A stretch of DNA of 64,000 bases from Oscillospiraceae bacterium (GTDB lineage Bacteria; Bacillota; Clostridia; Oscillospirales; Ruminococcaceae), in contig CP107211.1 of NCBI GenBank assembly GCA_025757845.1, forward strand, positions 1,798,001 through 1,862,000, written 5' to 3'. Both the position numbers and the translations under genes were made by a program. Numbering within the stretch: position 1 is the stretch's first letter; every line of letters starts with the position of its first letter. The notes below the pieces were generated by a model, which searched no databases, was not told where the DNA came from, and saw nothing but the letters and a program-made list of their open reading frames with translations. This document shows, piece after piece, positions 1-7,369 of this stretch.

Positions 1-262
1 TCTCCCGGAAGCGCTCCCGCATTTTTTCGGCGGTGAGCACCCCCAGCGCAAAGGCGCACAACGGCACCAGATAATGCAGCACCCGCTCCCAGTTGCCATC
101 CATCAGGTTGGCGCTGAGCAGCACGATATTGCCGGTCTGTGCGTTGGCAAACACTTTGCCCCGGAACAGGTAGGTATAGGCGTCCTGCAGGCCGCCGGAC
201 AGTGAAAGGAACACGGCGGTGAGAAAGGATTCGGACATTTGCCCGTGATGACTTGTTTTCAT
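1..262 (-). CDS. YoaK family (DUF1275) membrane protein, C-terminus beyond left edge
   Basis: The visible N-terminal 87 codons begin MKTSHHGQMSESF and contain GGLQDAYTYL and FANAQTGNIVLL, which match the first two membrane segments of the YoaK/DUF1275 family. These are small multi-pass inner-membrane proteins of unknown function. The ATG at 262 is preferred over the internal ATG at 238 because GGAAAGAGG lies about 9 nt upstream of it. A TATAAT -10 (287-292, minus strand) lies just upstream with a poor -35. The gene is divergent from nothing on this side; it is transcribed leftward out of the window. Family call is by sequence motif only. Confidence 0.75.
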   Translation of the reverse strand, partial: MKTSHHGQMSESFLTAVFLSLSGGLQDAYTYLFRGKVFANAQTGNIVLLSANLMDGNWERVLHYLVPLCAFALGVLTAEKMRERFRE

Positions 263-449
263 ACATACACCCTCTTTCCGCACCCCATTATAATGCATTT
301 TTGCGGCGCGGTTGATATCAGTTTTACATGCCGGATATGTATGCGGCACGCAGAACTTCAAAACAGGGTGCAGGGTGCGGGCAGATCCCACAAGCCCAGT
401 CCGGGCCACCGCCAGCGGCAGGCTTTTTGCGGTGTGGGTCAGGGTTCGG

Positions 450-974
450 TCACCACACGGTGTCCTCACCGTCGGCGCTGCGGGCGGCGGCCACGCGGCT
501 GCGGCGGAACATGCTTTCCACCACGGCGCAATACTTGTCGGCCAGGCACACGATGAAGGCCTCGCGGCAGGTGGGCACATGGCGGAAGGTGAGCGGCCAC
601 ATGTGGCTGGCGATGATGTTCTGCTCCTTTTTGGTGATGTGGAACACCTGCTGGGCGTTCACGCAGGCATAGCCCGGGTGCGAAAAGCCGTGCATCTCGA
701 ACAGGCGGCGCAGGCCGTGGAAGGTGCTGCGCTTGTGCCAGTCGTAGAGGTAAAAGTCGTGCAGGAAAGCCCCCACCGCCAGCGAGGTCTCGTCGGCGTG
801 CAGGTGCAGCCGCCGGTTGAGCCAGAAGCTCACCCGCACCACGTTCTTGCAGTGCTGGTAGGTGGTCACATCGCCGTGCTGGATAAACTCCCGCATGCGC
901 TGCACCTGGGGGTTCTCATCGTATTGCTGCAAAATGGCATAAAGCTGTTCGTGTTCGGTCGTAGAAAGCTGCAT
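450..974 (-). CDS. HD-domain hydrolase-like protein
   Basis: A 174-residue soluble protein. QHCKNV near residue 41 supplies a likely first metal-binding His, and FLHDFYLYDW near residue 70 is the HD doublet typical of metal-dependent phosphohydrolases. Further His residues occur at HGFSHPGY and ASHMWP, and CLADKYCAVVE gives the late Asp of the family. Substrate cannot be read from the sequence. The start at 974 has GGGGAG seven nucleotides upstream. The last ~12 residues are polar and poorly conserved-looking. It stands alone between the YoaK-like gene and a small orphan gene, all on the minus strand. Confidence 0.75.
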   Translation of the reverse strand: MQLSTTEHEQLYAILQQYDENPQVQRMREFIQHGDVTTYQHCKNVVRVSFWLNRRLHLHADETSLAVGAFLHDFYLYDWHKRSTFHGLRRLFEMHGFSHPGYACVNAQQVFHITKKEQNIIASHMWPLTFRHVPTCREAFIVCLADKYCAVVESMFRRSRVAAARSADGEDTVW

Positions 975-1015
975 GGGCGTTCTCCCCTTTCCGCCGTGAG
1001 GGCGGCAAAAAATGA

Positions 1016-1459
1016 TCAGGAGCGGAGCTGCACCGGGTTGGAATTGCCGAAGTTTTCGGCCTGCGAGGGATTCTCCCGCTTCAGGGTCAGGTCCACCAGA
1101 TACTGCTTGCCGTCGCCCAGTTCTTCCAGCTGGGCCAGCTTTGCGTTGGCAGACACCTCATCCGGGTACCACTGGATCAGGAAGAAGTTCTCGGCTTCCA
1201 CACCGTAGTACAGCCACACGCCGTCGGCGCGCAGAAGGTCGTCGAGGTGGTCCACCTCTTCGCCGTCCGGCAGGCCGAGGCCCTCCTCGGCATACAGGTT
1301 CTCCGGCTCCACCTGGAGCATCTCGATCACCTGAATGGAGCTTTGCAGATATTCGTCCTGGGAAACGGCTTTGTCCGACCGGGTCCAGCCGGTGAGAAAA
1401 GCCTGCATCAAAAGGTCGCGCACCTTGATGCGCGGCAGAGTGGGATCATCCATAACCAT
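1016..1459 (-). CDS. Hypothetical protein, 147 aa, acidic
   Basis: I do not recognise this protein. It is 147 residues, strongly acidic in the middle (DGEEVDHLDDLL) and has no signal peptide or membrane segment. A central stretch, GVWLYYGVEAENFFLIQWYP, looks like buried beta strands, so a small folded cytosolic domain is likely. AAGGA lies upstream of the ATG at 1459. It ends 42 nt before the start of the HD gene downstream, so the two may share a transcript. No function is proposed. Confidence 0.6.
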   Translation of the reverse strand: MVMDDPTLPRIKVRDLLMQAFLTGWTRSDKAVSQDEYLQSSIQVIEMLQVEPENLYAEEGLGLPDGEEVDHLDDLLRADGVWLYYGVEAENFFLIQWYPDEVSANAKLAQLEELGDGKQYLVDLTLKRENPSQAENFGNSNPVQLRS

Positions 1460-1570
1460 TGGTCGTTCCTTCTTCCTGTTTGTTTCCGCTGACCAGTATA
1501 CGGTTTTGGGCCGTGCAAGTCAACGGAATATTTGTGAATTTTTTGCAGGCACGCGAAAAACCGACGGCGT

Positions 1571-2365
1571 TTAACCGCCCGTCTCCCCCGTGCCCAGATG
1601 GAAATCAAAGGTGTCATCCAGCCACTCGCGGGCAAGGGTCAGCCAGCGACTGCGGTGGGCGCTGGGGTGGTTCACCTCGGCGGTGCTCAGGCTGGTGCCG
1701 TGGCAGCCCTTTTCAAACAGATGCGCCTCGCACGGCACCCCGGCCCGGTGCAGGGCGCTGACCAGCAGCAGGGTGTTCTCCACCGGGACCGTCTCGTCCT
1801 CCATGGTGTGCCAGACGAACACCGGCGGGGTGCGGGGCGTGATCTTGTCCTCCAGCGAGAACGCCTGCTGCGCCGCGGGGTCCTCCCCGGCCAGCTGCAC
1901 AAAACTGCCCCGGTGGGCGTACTCCCCTGCCGTGATGACCGGGTAACCCAAAATCACCGCGTTGGGGCGGGGCTGCTCCGCCATGCCCGGCACCGCCAGC
2001 ACGGCCCCGGAAAGGGCCAGATGCCCGCCCGCCGAAAAGCCGCACACCGCAATTTTGTCCGGCTGCACATGCCATGCGGCGGCGTGCTGCCGCACAAGGC
2101 CGATGGCCGAAACCAGCTGCCGCAGGGGCAGGCCGTGCGCTGCATCGTCCCCCACGGCGTAGCGCAGCACTGCGGTGTGGTAGCCCGCCGCCGCAAACTG
2201 CAGGGCCACGGGGTCACCCTCGCGGGCGCTCAGATGGCTGTAGCCGCCGCCCGGCACCACCAGCACCAGCGGCCGTTCCATGGCCTGCGGCATCGTCTCC
2301 ACGCAGTCCCGCAGGTACACCGTCAGAAGCCCGCCGCCGGGCAGGTCCAGCTGTTTCAGCTGCAT
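1571..2365 (-). CDS. Alpha/beta-hydrolase, acetyl-esterase type
   Basis: About 264 residues with the alpha/beta-hydrolase fold. VVPGGGYSHLS gives the oxyanion-hole HGG-like turn, GFSAGGH the nucleophile elbow (catalytic Ser), DETVPVENT the acid, and KGCHGTS the catalytic His. This resembles BD-FAE/acetyl-xylan-esterase-like carboxylesterases that act on small ester or sugar-acetyl substrates. TAAGGAGG ends seven nucleotides before the ATG at 2365, so that start is preferred over the GTG at 2368. The ATG overlaps the stop of the upstream gene by one base (TGATG), so the pair is translationally coupled. Substrate unknown. Confidence 0.82.
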   Translation of the reverse strand: MQLKQLDLPGGGLLTVYLRDCVETMPQAMERPLVLVVPGGGYSHLSAREGDPVALQFAAAGYHTAVLRYAVGDDAAHGLPLRQLVSAIGLVRQHAAAWHVQPDKIAVCGFSAGGHLALSGAVLAVPGMAEQPRPNAVILGYPVITAGEYAHRGSFVQLAGEDPAAQQAFSLEDKITPRTPPVFVWHTMEDETVPVENTLLLVSALHRAGVPCEAHLFEKGCHGTSLSTAEVNHPSAHRSRWLTLAREWLDDTFDFHLGTGETGG

Positions 2366-2856
2366 CACACATCCTCCTTATACACGCCGCAGCGGCCCTC
2401 CGGATGAGCCGCGATGAATTCCGCACACAGGTCGGCGCACAGGCGGCACAGCTCCGGGCAGGGCCGCTTTTTGTAGTAGTCCGCCGTGCGGGCCTCGGCC
2501 TTCGTGCCGCCGGAAGGGGCCGCCCCGGCCTTTGCCAGAAGTTCCCGGCAGATAATACTGTCCCCGCCGTTGCGGGCACGGTACAGCCGGGCTGCCTCCT
2601 GCACGAGGGCATACATCCGGGATTTGTCCTGGGGGTCCGCCGGGTCGGCGTAGACCAGGCTCAGCACCGTGACCACCCCGCAGAACGCGCCGCACACTTC
2701 CCGCATACGGCCGATGCCTGCCCCGAACCCGGCGCTCATACGCAGGGCCATCTCCTCGGAAAGCCCCAGCTGCGGCGCAAATGCCGCCACCACGCTCTGG
2801 CTGCAGTTATATCCTTTTAAAAAATAGGCGTAGGCTGCCTCGCCCTGTTTTGCCAT
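2365..2856 (-). CDS. C_GCAxxG_C_C family redox protein
   Basis: A 163-residue protein with GYNCSQSVVAAFA, a middle block AGFGAGIGRMREVCGAFCGVV and a Cys-rich C-terminus (CPELCRLCADLC, then GRCGVY). This is the signature of the C_GCAxxG_C_C family, small cysteine-rich proteins common in anaerobes and thought to be redox-active or metal-binding, with no proven reaction. It is first in a two-gene unit with the esterase. A promoter TTTAAA-17 nt-TATAAT with an extended TGC lies at 2879-2907, divergent from htpG. Confidence 0.8.
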   Translation of the reverse strand: MAKQGEAAYAYFLKGYNCSQSVVAAFAPQLGLSEEMALRMSAGFGAGIGRMREVCGAFCGVVTVLSLVYADPADPQDKSRMYALVQEAARLYRARNGGDSIICRELLAKAGAAPSGGTKAEARTADYYKKRPCPELCRLCADLCAEFIAAHPEGRCGVYKEDV

Positions 2857-2878
2857 GATTTCACATCCTTTGCGGTTT

Positions 2879-2907
2879 ATTATAGCACAAACCGGGGCAT
2901 TTTTAAA
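2879..2907 (-). promoter_or_regulatory. Promoter of the C_GCAxxG/esterase pair
   Basis: On the minus strand TTTAAA (2902-2907) is followed by a 17-nt spacer and TATAAT (2879-2884), preceded by TGC as an extended -10. The start codon is at 2856, so the leader is short. It is back to back with the htpG promoter. Confidence 0.65.
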
Positions 2908-2923
2908 CTTTTTATGAAAGCCC

Positions 2924-2952
2924 TTGATTTTTGCGGCAAAGCGGTGTATATT
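2924..2952 (+). promoter_or_regulatory. htpG promoter (SigA-type)
   Basis: TTGATT (2924-2929), a 17-nt spacer and TATATT (2947-2952). The -10 overlaps the first two bases of the CIRCE element, so a bound repressor would cover the transcription start. Confidence 0.8.
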
Positions 2953-2977
2953 AGCACTCGAAAGTTATGAGTGCTAA
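2951..2977 (+). promoter_or_regulatory. CIRCE operator (HrcA binding site)
   Basis: TTAGCACTC (2951-2959), 9 nt, GAGTGCTAA (2969-2977): an exact match to the CIRCE consensus inverted repeat bound by the heat-shock repressor HrcA. It overlaps the -10 box of htpG. The usual CIRCE targets are groESL and dnaK operons; a site in front of htpG places this chaperone in the same regulon. Confidence 0.95.
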
Positions 2978-3045
2978 GTATTCGGTGGCAGTTTCTTGCA
3001 TCGAGTGCTTGCACTGAATCCAGATAAAAAAAGAGGTTTTGTACT

Positions 3046-4974
3046 ATGGCCAAGAAAGAATTTCAGGCAGAGAGCAAAAAGCTGATGGATATGATGATCA
3101 ACTCCATCTACACCAACAAGGAAATTTTCCTGCGGGAGCTGATCTCCAACGCCTCGGACGCCATCGACAAGCTGTATTATAAGAGCCTGACCGACACCTC
3201 CGTGGGCATGAACAAGAGCGATTTCCGCATCCTGATCACCCGCGACAAGGAAAACCGCATCCTCACCGTGGAGGACAACGGCATCGGCATGACCAAAGCG
3301 GAGCTGGAAGAGAACCTGGGCACCATCGCCCACTCCGGCTCCCTGGACTTCAAGCAGGACAACAAGGACGAGAACATCGACATCATCGGCCAGTTCGGCG
3401 TCGGCTTCTACTCCTCCTTCATGGTGGCCGACAAGGTCACCGTCATCTCCAAGGCCTACGGCTCGGACGAGGCCTGGCAGTGGGAGTCCTCCGGTGTGGA
3501 CGGCTACGAGATGACCCCCGCCGAGAAGGACACTGCTGGTACCCAGATCATCCTGCACATCAAGCCCGACACCGAGACCGACCACTACGACAACTTCCTG
3601 GATGAGTACGGCATCGTGGCCATCGTGAAGAAATACAGCGACTATGTGCGCTATCCCATCCAGATGGAGCGCGAAAAGAGCCGTCAGAAGCCGGAACCGG
3701 ACCCCAAGCCCGAGGACTACAAGCCCGAGTGGGAGACCTACACCGAGCTGGAGACCCTGAACAGCATGATCCCCATCTGGAAGAAGCAGAAGAGCGAAGT
3801 GACCGATGAGGAATACAACGCCTTCTATAAGGACAAGTTCGGCGACTATGCCGACCCTGCCCGGGTCATCGTGAGCCGCACCGAGGGCACTGCCAACTAC
3901 AACGCCCTGCTGTTCGTGCCCAGCCACCGCCCCTACGACTTCTACACCAAGGAGTACGAGAAGGGTCTGGCCCTGTACGCTTCCGGCGTGCTGATCATGG
4001 AAAAGTGCGCCGACCTGCTGCCCGACTACTTCAGCTTCGTCAAGGGCATCGTGGACAGTCAGGACCTGAGCCTGAACATCAGCCGTGAGATGCTGCAGAA
4101 GGACAACCAGCTCAAGCTGATCCACAACGCTCTGGAAAAGAAGATCAAGAACGAGCTGCACGCCATGCTGGCCAACGACCGCACAAAGTACGAGGAGTTC
4201 TGGAAGGAGTTCGGCCGTCAGATCAAGTTCGGTGCCTACTCCGACTACGGCATGCACGCCGAGCTGCTGCGCGACCTGCTGCTGTTCTGGTCCGCCAAGG
4301 AGCAGAAGATGGTCACCCTGCAGGAGTATGTGGACAAGATGCCCGCCGAGCAGAAGTACATCTACTTCGCCGCCGGTGACTCCTCCGACCGTCTGGCCAA
4401 GCTGCCCTCCACCGAGCTGGTGCTGGGCAAGGGCTACGACGTGCTGCTGCTGACCGAGGACGTGGACGAGTTCTGCCTGCAGATCCTGCGCACCTATCCC
4501 CGCAAGGATGCCGAGGGCAAGGACGGCACCGTGGAGTTCAAGAACGTCAACAGCGGTGACCTGGGCCTTGAGACCGAGGAAGAGAAGAAGGCCGCCGAGG
4601 ATGCCACCGCCGAGAACAAGGACCTGTTCGACGCCATGAAGACTGCTCTGGACGGCAAGGTGAAGGAAGTCAAGGTCTCCACCCGCCTGAAGGATCACCC
4701 GGTGTGCCTGAGCGCCGACGGCCCGCTGTCCATCGAGATGGAAAAGGTGCTGTCCAAGCAGCCTGGCAGCGAGGGCGTGAAGAGCGACAAGGTGCTGGAG
4801 CTGAACGCCAACCACCCCGTGTTCGCCGTGCTCAAGGCTGCCCAGGAGGCCGGTGACACCGACAAGATCAACAAGTACAGCACCCTGCTGTACGCACAGG
4901 CCCAGCTCATCGAGGGCCTGCCGGTGGACGACCCCGCCGCTTATGCCGAGGCCGTTTGCAGCCTGATGAAGTAA
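3046..4974 (+). CDS. htpG: Molecular chaperone HtpG (Hsp90)
   Basis: A 642-residue Hsp90, close to the usual bacterial length. The N-terminal GHKL ATPase shows ELISNASDAIDKL (metal/ATP-binding Asn), DNGIGM and GQFGVGFYSSF; the middle domain has SLNISREMLQ with the catalytic-loop Arg; the C-terminal dimer domain follows. It is a cytosolic ATP-dependent chaperone. AAGAGG lies about 10 nt upstream of the ATG. The gene is a single transcription unit with its own promoter under CIRCE control, and the next gene has a separate promoter. Confidence 0.97.
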   Translation: MAKKEFQAESKKLMDMMINSIYTNKEIFLRELISNASDAIDKLYYKSLTDTSVGMNKSDFRILITRDKENRILTVEDNGIGMTKAELEENLGTIAHSGSLDFKQDNKDENIDIIGQFGVGFYSSFMVADKVTVISKAYGSDEAWQWESSGVDGYEMTPAEKDTAGTQIILHIKPDTETDHYDNFLDEYGIVAIVKKYSDYVRYPIQMEREKSRQKPEPDPKPEDYKPEWETYTELETLNSMIPIWKKQKSEVTDEEYNAFYKDKFGDYADPARVIVSRTEGTANYNALLFVPSHRPYDFYTKEYEKGLALYASGVLIMEKCADLLPDYFSFVKGIVDSQDLSLNISREMLQKDNQLKLIHNALEKKIKNELHAMLANDRTKYEEFWKEFGRQIKFGAYSDYGMHAELLRDLLLFWSAKEQKMVTLQEYVDKMPAEQKYIYFAAGDSSDRLAKLPSTELVLGKGYDVLLLTEDVDEFCLQILRTYPRKDAEGKDGTVEFKNVNSGDLGLETEEEKKAAEDATAENKDLFDAMKTALDGKVKEVKVSTRLKDHPVCLSADGPLSIEMEKVLSKQPGSEGVKSDKVLELNANHPVFAVLKAAQEAGDTDKINKYSTLLYAQAQLIEGLPVDDPAAYAEAVCSLMK

Positions 4975-4999
4975 GTTTTTCACGCACAGAAATACCCCC

Positions 5000-5028
5000 T
5001 TAACAAAAAGGCCGCGCTCCGCTATAAT
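5000..5028 (+). promoter_or_regulatory. Promoter of the XpaC-like gene
   Basis: TTAACA (5000-5005), 17-nt spacer, TATAAT (5023-5028), 52 nt before the ATG at 5080. It separates this gene from htpG. Confidence 0.8.
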
Positions 5029-5079
5029 AGAGTGGAACGTGGTCTTATTTTTATCTTTCTGTGAAAGGAATTCTGTTTC

Positions 5080-6186
5080 ATGGAGCCGAGAAAACATTAT
5101 TTTGCAAAGATTCCCACCATTGCCATCTTTATCGTCATGGCGATGTCCGGGCCGTTGGGGGTGCTGCTGTTCATCCTGAAGGGCATCGACCAGAAGGTGC
5201 AGAAGGAAGAGCAGGAAGCCGCCCGCGCCCGGGGCGACTACCGCGCCGACCTTGGGCCGGAGCCCGACCGGAAGAGTGAGCCTGTTTACGGACACGATGT
5301 GCCTACCGAGGCGCAGAAAAGCGCCAAGCAATGGCACAAGAATATTGCCACCCTCTGCACCATCATGGGTGCGGTCTTTCTGCTTGCCGGCGTGACGAAT
5401 GCGGTGGACGTCCTGGAGATCTGGCGGTTTTACCCGGGCTTCAGCGGCCTGTTCTCGAATATCGCCATGGTCATTGGCGGCGGCGGTGCACTGCTGACCG
5501 GCCTGCGGATGAAGAGCACCCGCAAGCTGGAGCGGCTGCTGGATAAGGTGGTAGGCGAGCGGGATAACATCCCCCTGCCGGAACTGTTTGCTGCCGCCGG
5601 GGTGGATGCCACCCGGGGACGTCCTGCCGTGAAAAGCGCCATCGAGCACGGATACTTCGGCGCAGACGCCTACATTGACAACCGCACCGACACGCTGGTG
5701 GTGCGGGGCACAGCACCGCAGCCGAAAAAGCCCGCACCCGCTCCGGCACCCAAGCCCCAGCCCGCCGCAGAGGACGAGTACGCTGCACTGCTGCGCCAGC
5801 TGCGGGAAGTGAACGATGCCATTCCTGACCCGGTGATGAGCCAGAAGATCTCCCGGCTGGAGGAGGTCAGCGAGCGTATCTTTGCGCTGGCGCAGAAGGA
5901 CCCGGACAAAAAGGCGCAGCTGCAAAAGTTTATGAACTACTATCTGCCCACGGCCCTCAAGCTGCTGAACACCTACGCCAGCCTTTCCCGGCAGGCGGTG
6001 GAGGGCACGAACATTACCGAAGCCAAGCACAGCATCGAGCGCAGCATGGATCTGCTGGTGACCGCCTTTGAAAACCAGCTGGACAAGCTGTTCCAGTCCG
6101 ATGCGCTGGACGTGACCACCGACATCGCCGCGCTGGAAGGCATGCTGAACATGGACGGCCTGACCGACAGCGCGTTCGGCAAATAA
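5080..6186 (+). CDS. XpaC/5-bromo-4-chloroindolyl phosphate hydrolysis family membrane protein
   Basis: A 368-residue protein. Two hydrophobic segments near residues 10-33 and roughly 95-135 are followed by a charged linker, a Pro/Ala-rich stretch (KPAPAPAPKPQPAA) and a helical C-terminal domain (PDPVMSQKISRLEEVSERIF and SIERSMDLLVTAFENQLDKL) resembling the XpaC family. Despite its name the family is not a proven hydrolase; it often accompanies TelA-like proteins, absent here. It is monocistronic, with its own promoter and a bidirectional terminator behind it. GAAAGGA precedes the start. Confidence 0.7.
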   Translation: MEPRKHYFAKIPTIAIFIVMAMSGPLGVLLFILKGIDQKVQKEEQEAARARGDYRADLGPEPDRKSEPVYGHDVPTEAQKSAKQWHKNIATLCTIMGAVFLLAGVTNAVDVLEIWRFYPGFSGLFSNIAMVIGGGGALLTGLRMKSTRKLERLLDKVVGERDNIPLPELFAAAGVDATRGRPAVKSAIEHGYFGADAYIDNRTDTLVVRGTAPQPKKPAPAPAPKPQPAAEDEYAALLRQLREVNDAIPDPVMSQKISRLEEVSERIFALAQKDPDKKAQLQKFMNYYLPTALKLLNTYASLSRQAVEGTNITEAKHSIERSMDLLVTAFENQLDKLFQSDALDVTTDIAALEGMLNMDGLTDSAFGK

Positions 6187-6199
6187 TTCCATCCACAAA

Positions 6200-6232
6200 A
6201 ACGAGGGAAAGCCCGCGGGCCTTCCCTCGTTT
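6200..6232. terminator. Bidirectional intrinsic terminator
   Basis: AACGAGGGAA...TTCCCTCGTT with an inner GCCCGCGGGC forms a long GC-rich hairpin flanked by A and T runs. It serves the plus-strand XpaC-like gene and the convergent minus-strand lipoprotein gene. Confidence 0.85.
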
Positions 6233-6240
6233 TGTTCTGT

Positions 6241-7284
6241 TCATATTTCTGCCAGCGCGGCCAGCACCGCCTTCTGCAGGTCGGTGACCGAGATGGTACA
6301 CAGGGCTTTCAGGTCGGCGTCGGAGCCGTCGGTGGGCTGGGCGGCGATCTCCGCCATGGTCTTGCCCTTCAGGGTGCTGCAATAGCCCTCGGCGTGCTCG
6401 TACCACTCCTTGTGCAGGGCACTGGCCTCCCGCAGGCCGTACTTGTCGCCCTGCTCGTTCTTGGTGTACACCGGCTCTTCCGGCCCGGAGACCGTGCCGT
6501 CCGCGCTGACGGTCAGCTGCGGCTGGGTCATGTCCCCGATGGCGCTGGTCACCCGGCCATTGCTGTCCACGGACAGGGCCGCCAGCGTGATGTCTGCCCG
6601 GACGTGGGCGTCCTGGTCATCCGTGGCGGCAAGGTCCTGGGGCAGGTCTGCCGCGATCAGGCTCAGAGTCGCCCGGTCGCCCTGGGCGGCTCCCAGTGCT
6701 TTGGCCTGTTCGCAGGCGCGCACCACGGCGTCCCGGTAGCGGTCCACCGCGATGGTGCAGCCGGACACAAGGTCGGCGTCCTGCGGCTTGCCGTTTTCAT
6801 CCGTTTTCAGCTTTTTTACCTCGTCCGGGGTCCTGCCGGTCAGGTAGTCGGCAAACCAGTCGGCCTGCTCAGCCCACCCTTTGCCGAGGGAGGACGCCGC
6901 CGCCAGCGGGTAGTCCTCCCCTTTTGTGCGCTTGGACCGCACATCCTCCGGAGTGGTCACGCTGCCGGTGCTCCCGCCGGAGACCGAAAGTTCCAGCTCG
7001 TCCAGCATCACGTCGGCCAGTTTGCCGTCGGCGTCCAGCACCACAGCCGCAGCGGCAGTGGTGATCTTGCCGGCCCGGTCGCTGCCTGCGGCCTCGGTCA
7101 CAACGCCAAGACCGGTGCGCCAGGCCTGCTCCTGCCCGGCTGTGCCGCCGCTCATGGCACCGGACCCACTGCCGCTCATGGACCCGGCTCCGCTGCTGCC
7201 CGGAGCGCCGCCCCGGCCGCAGCCGGTCAGCGCCAGCGCAGCGGCCAGCGTACAGCCCCAAAACACCCGAAAAACCTGCTTCAT
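6241..7284 (-). CDS. Lipoprotein with two tandem copies of an uncharacterised domain
   Basis: The start at 7284 (MKQVFRVF) is chosen because AAAGGAG lies about 10 nt upstream; an upstream in-frame start at 7320 has no such site. The signal peptide ends in LALTGC, a lipobox, so it is a surface lipoprotein. A Gly/Ser-rich tether (GSMSGSGSGAMSGG) leads to two related halves: each has a strand block (ITTAAAAVVLDADGKL; ITLAALSVDSNGRV), a helical block (LGKGWAEQADWFADYLTG; LHKEWYEHAEGYCSTLKG) and an ending like DADLVSGCTIAVDRYRDAV or DADLKALCTISVTDLQKAV. The repeat suggests internal duplication. Function unknown. Confidence 0.75.
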   Translation of the reverse strand: MKQVFRVFWGCTLAAALALTGCGRGGAPGSSGAGSMSGSGSGAMSGGTAGQEQAWRTGLGVVTEAAGSDRAGKITTAAAAVVLDADGKLADVMLDELELSVSGGSTGSVTTPEDVRSKRTKGEDYPLAAASSLGKGWAEQADWFADYLTGRTPDEVKKLKTDENGKPQDADLVSGCTIAVDRYRDAVVRACEQAKALGAAQGDRATLSLIAADLPQDLAATDDQDAHVRADITLAALSVDSNGRVTSAIGDMTQPQLTVSADGTVSGPEEPVYTKNEQGDKYGLREASALHKEWYEHAEGYCSTLKGKTMAEIAAQPTDGSDADLKALCTISVTDLQKAVLAALAEI

Positions 7285-7369
7285 GGTACACTTGCTCCTT
7301 TTGTTCCCGCGCAGCCGCACGGGCTTTGGAGCTAGTGTGCCCCCTGCCGGGACAATTATGAGCGTGCCC

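Noticed and set aside
3003..3016. Second CIRCE half-site (GAGTGC...GCACT) downstream of the first
   Set aside because: It does not form the 9-N9-9 repeat.
2974..6198. 1074-codon open frame antisense to htpG and the next gene
   Set aside because: It mirrors two well-supported genes, has no ribosome site and arises from high GC at third positions.
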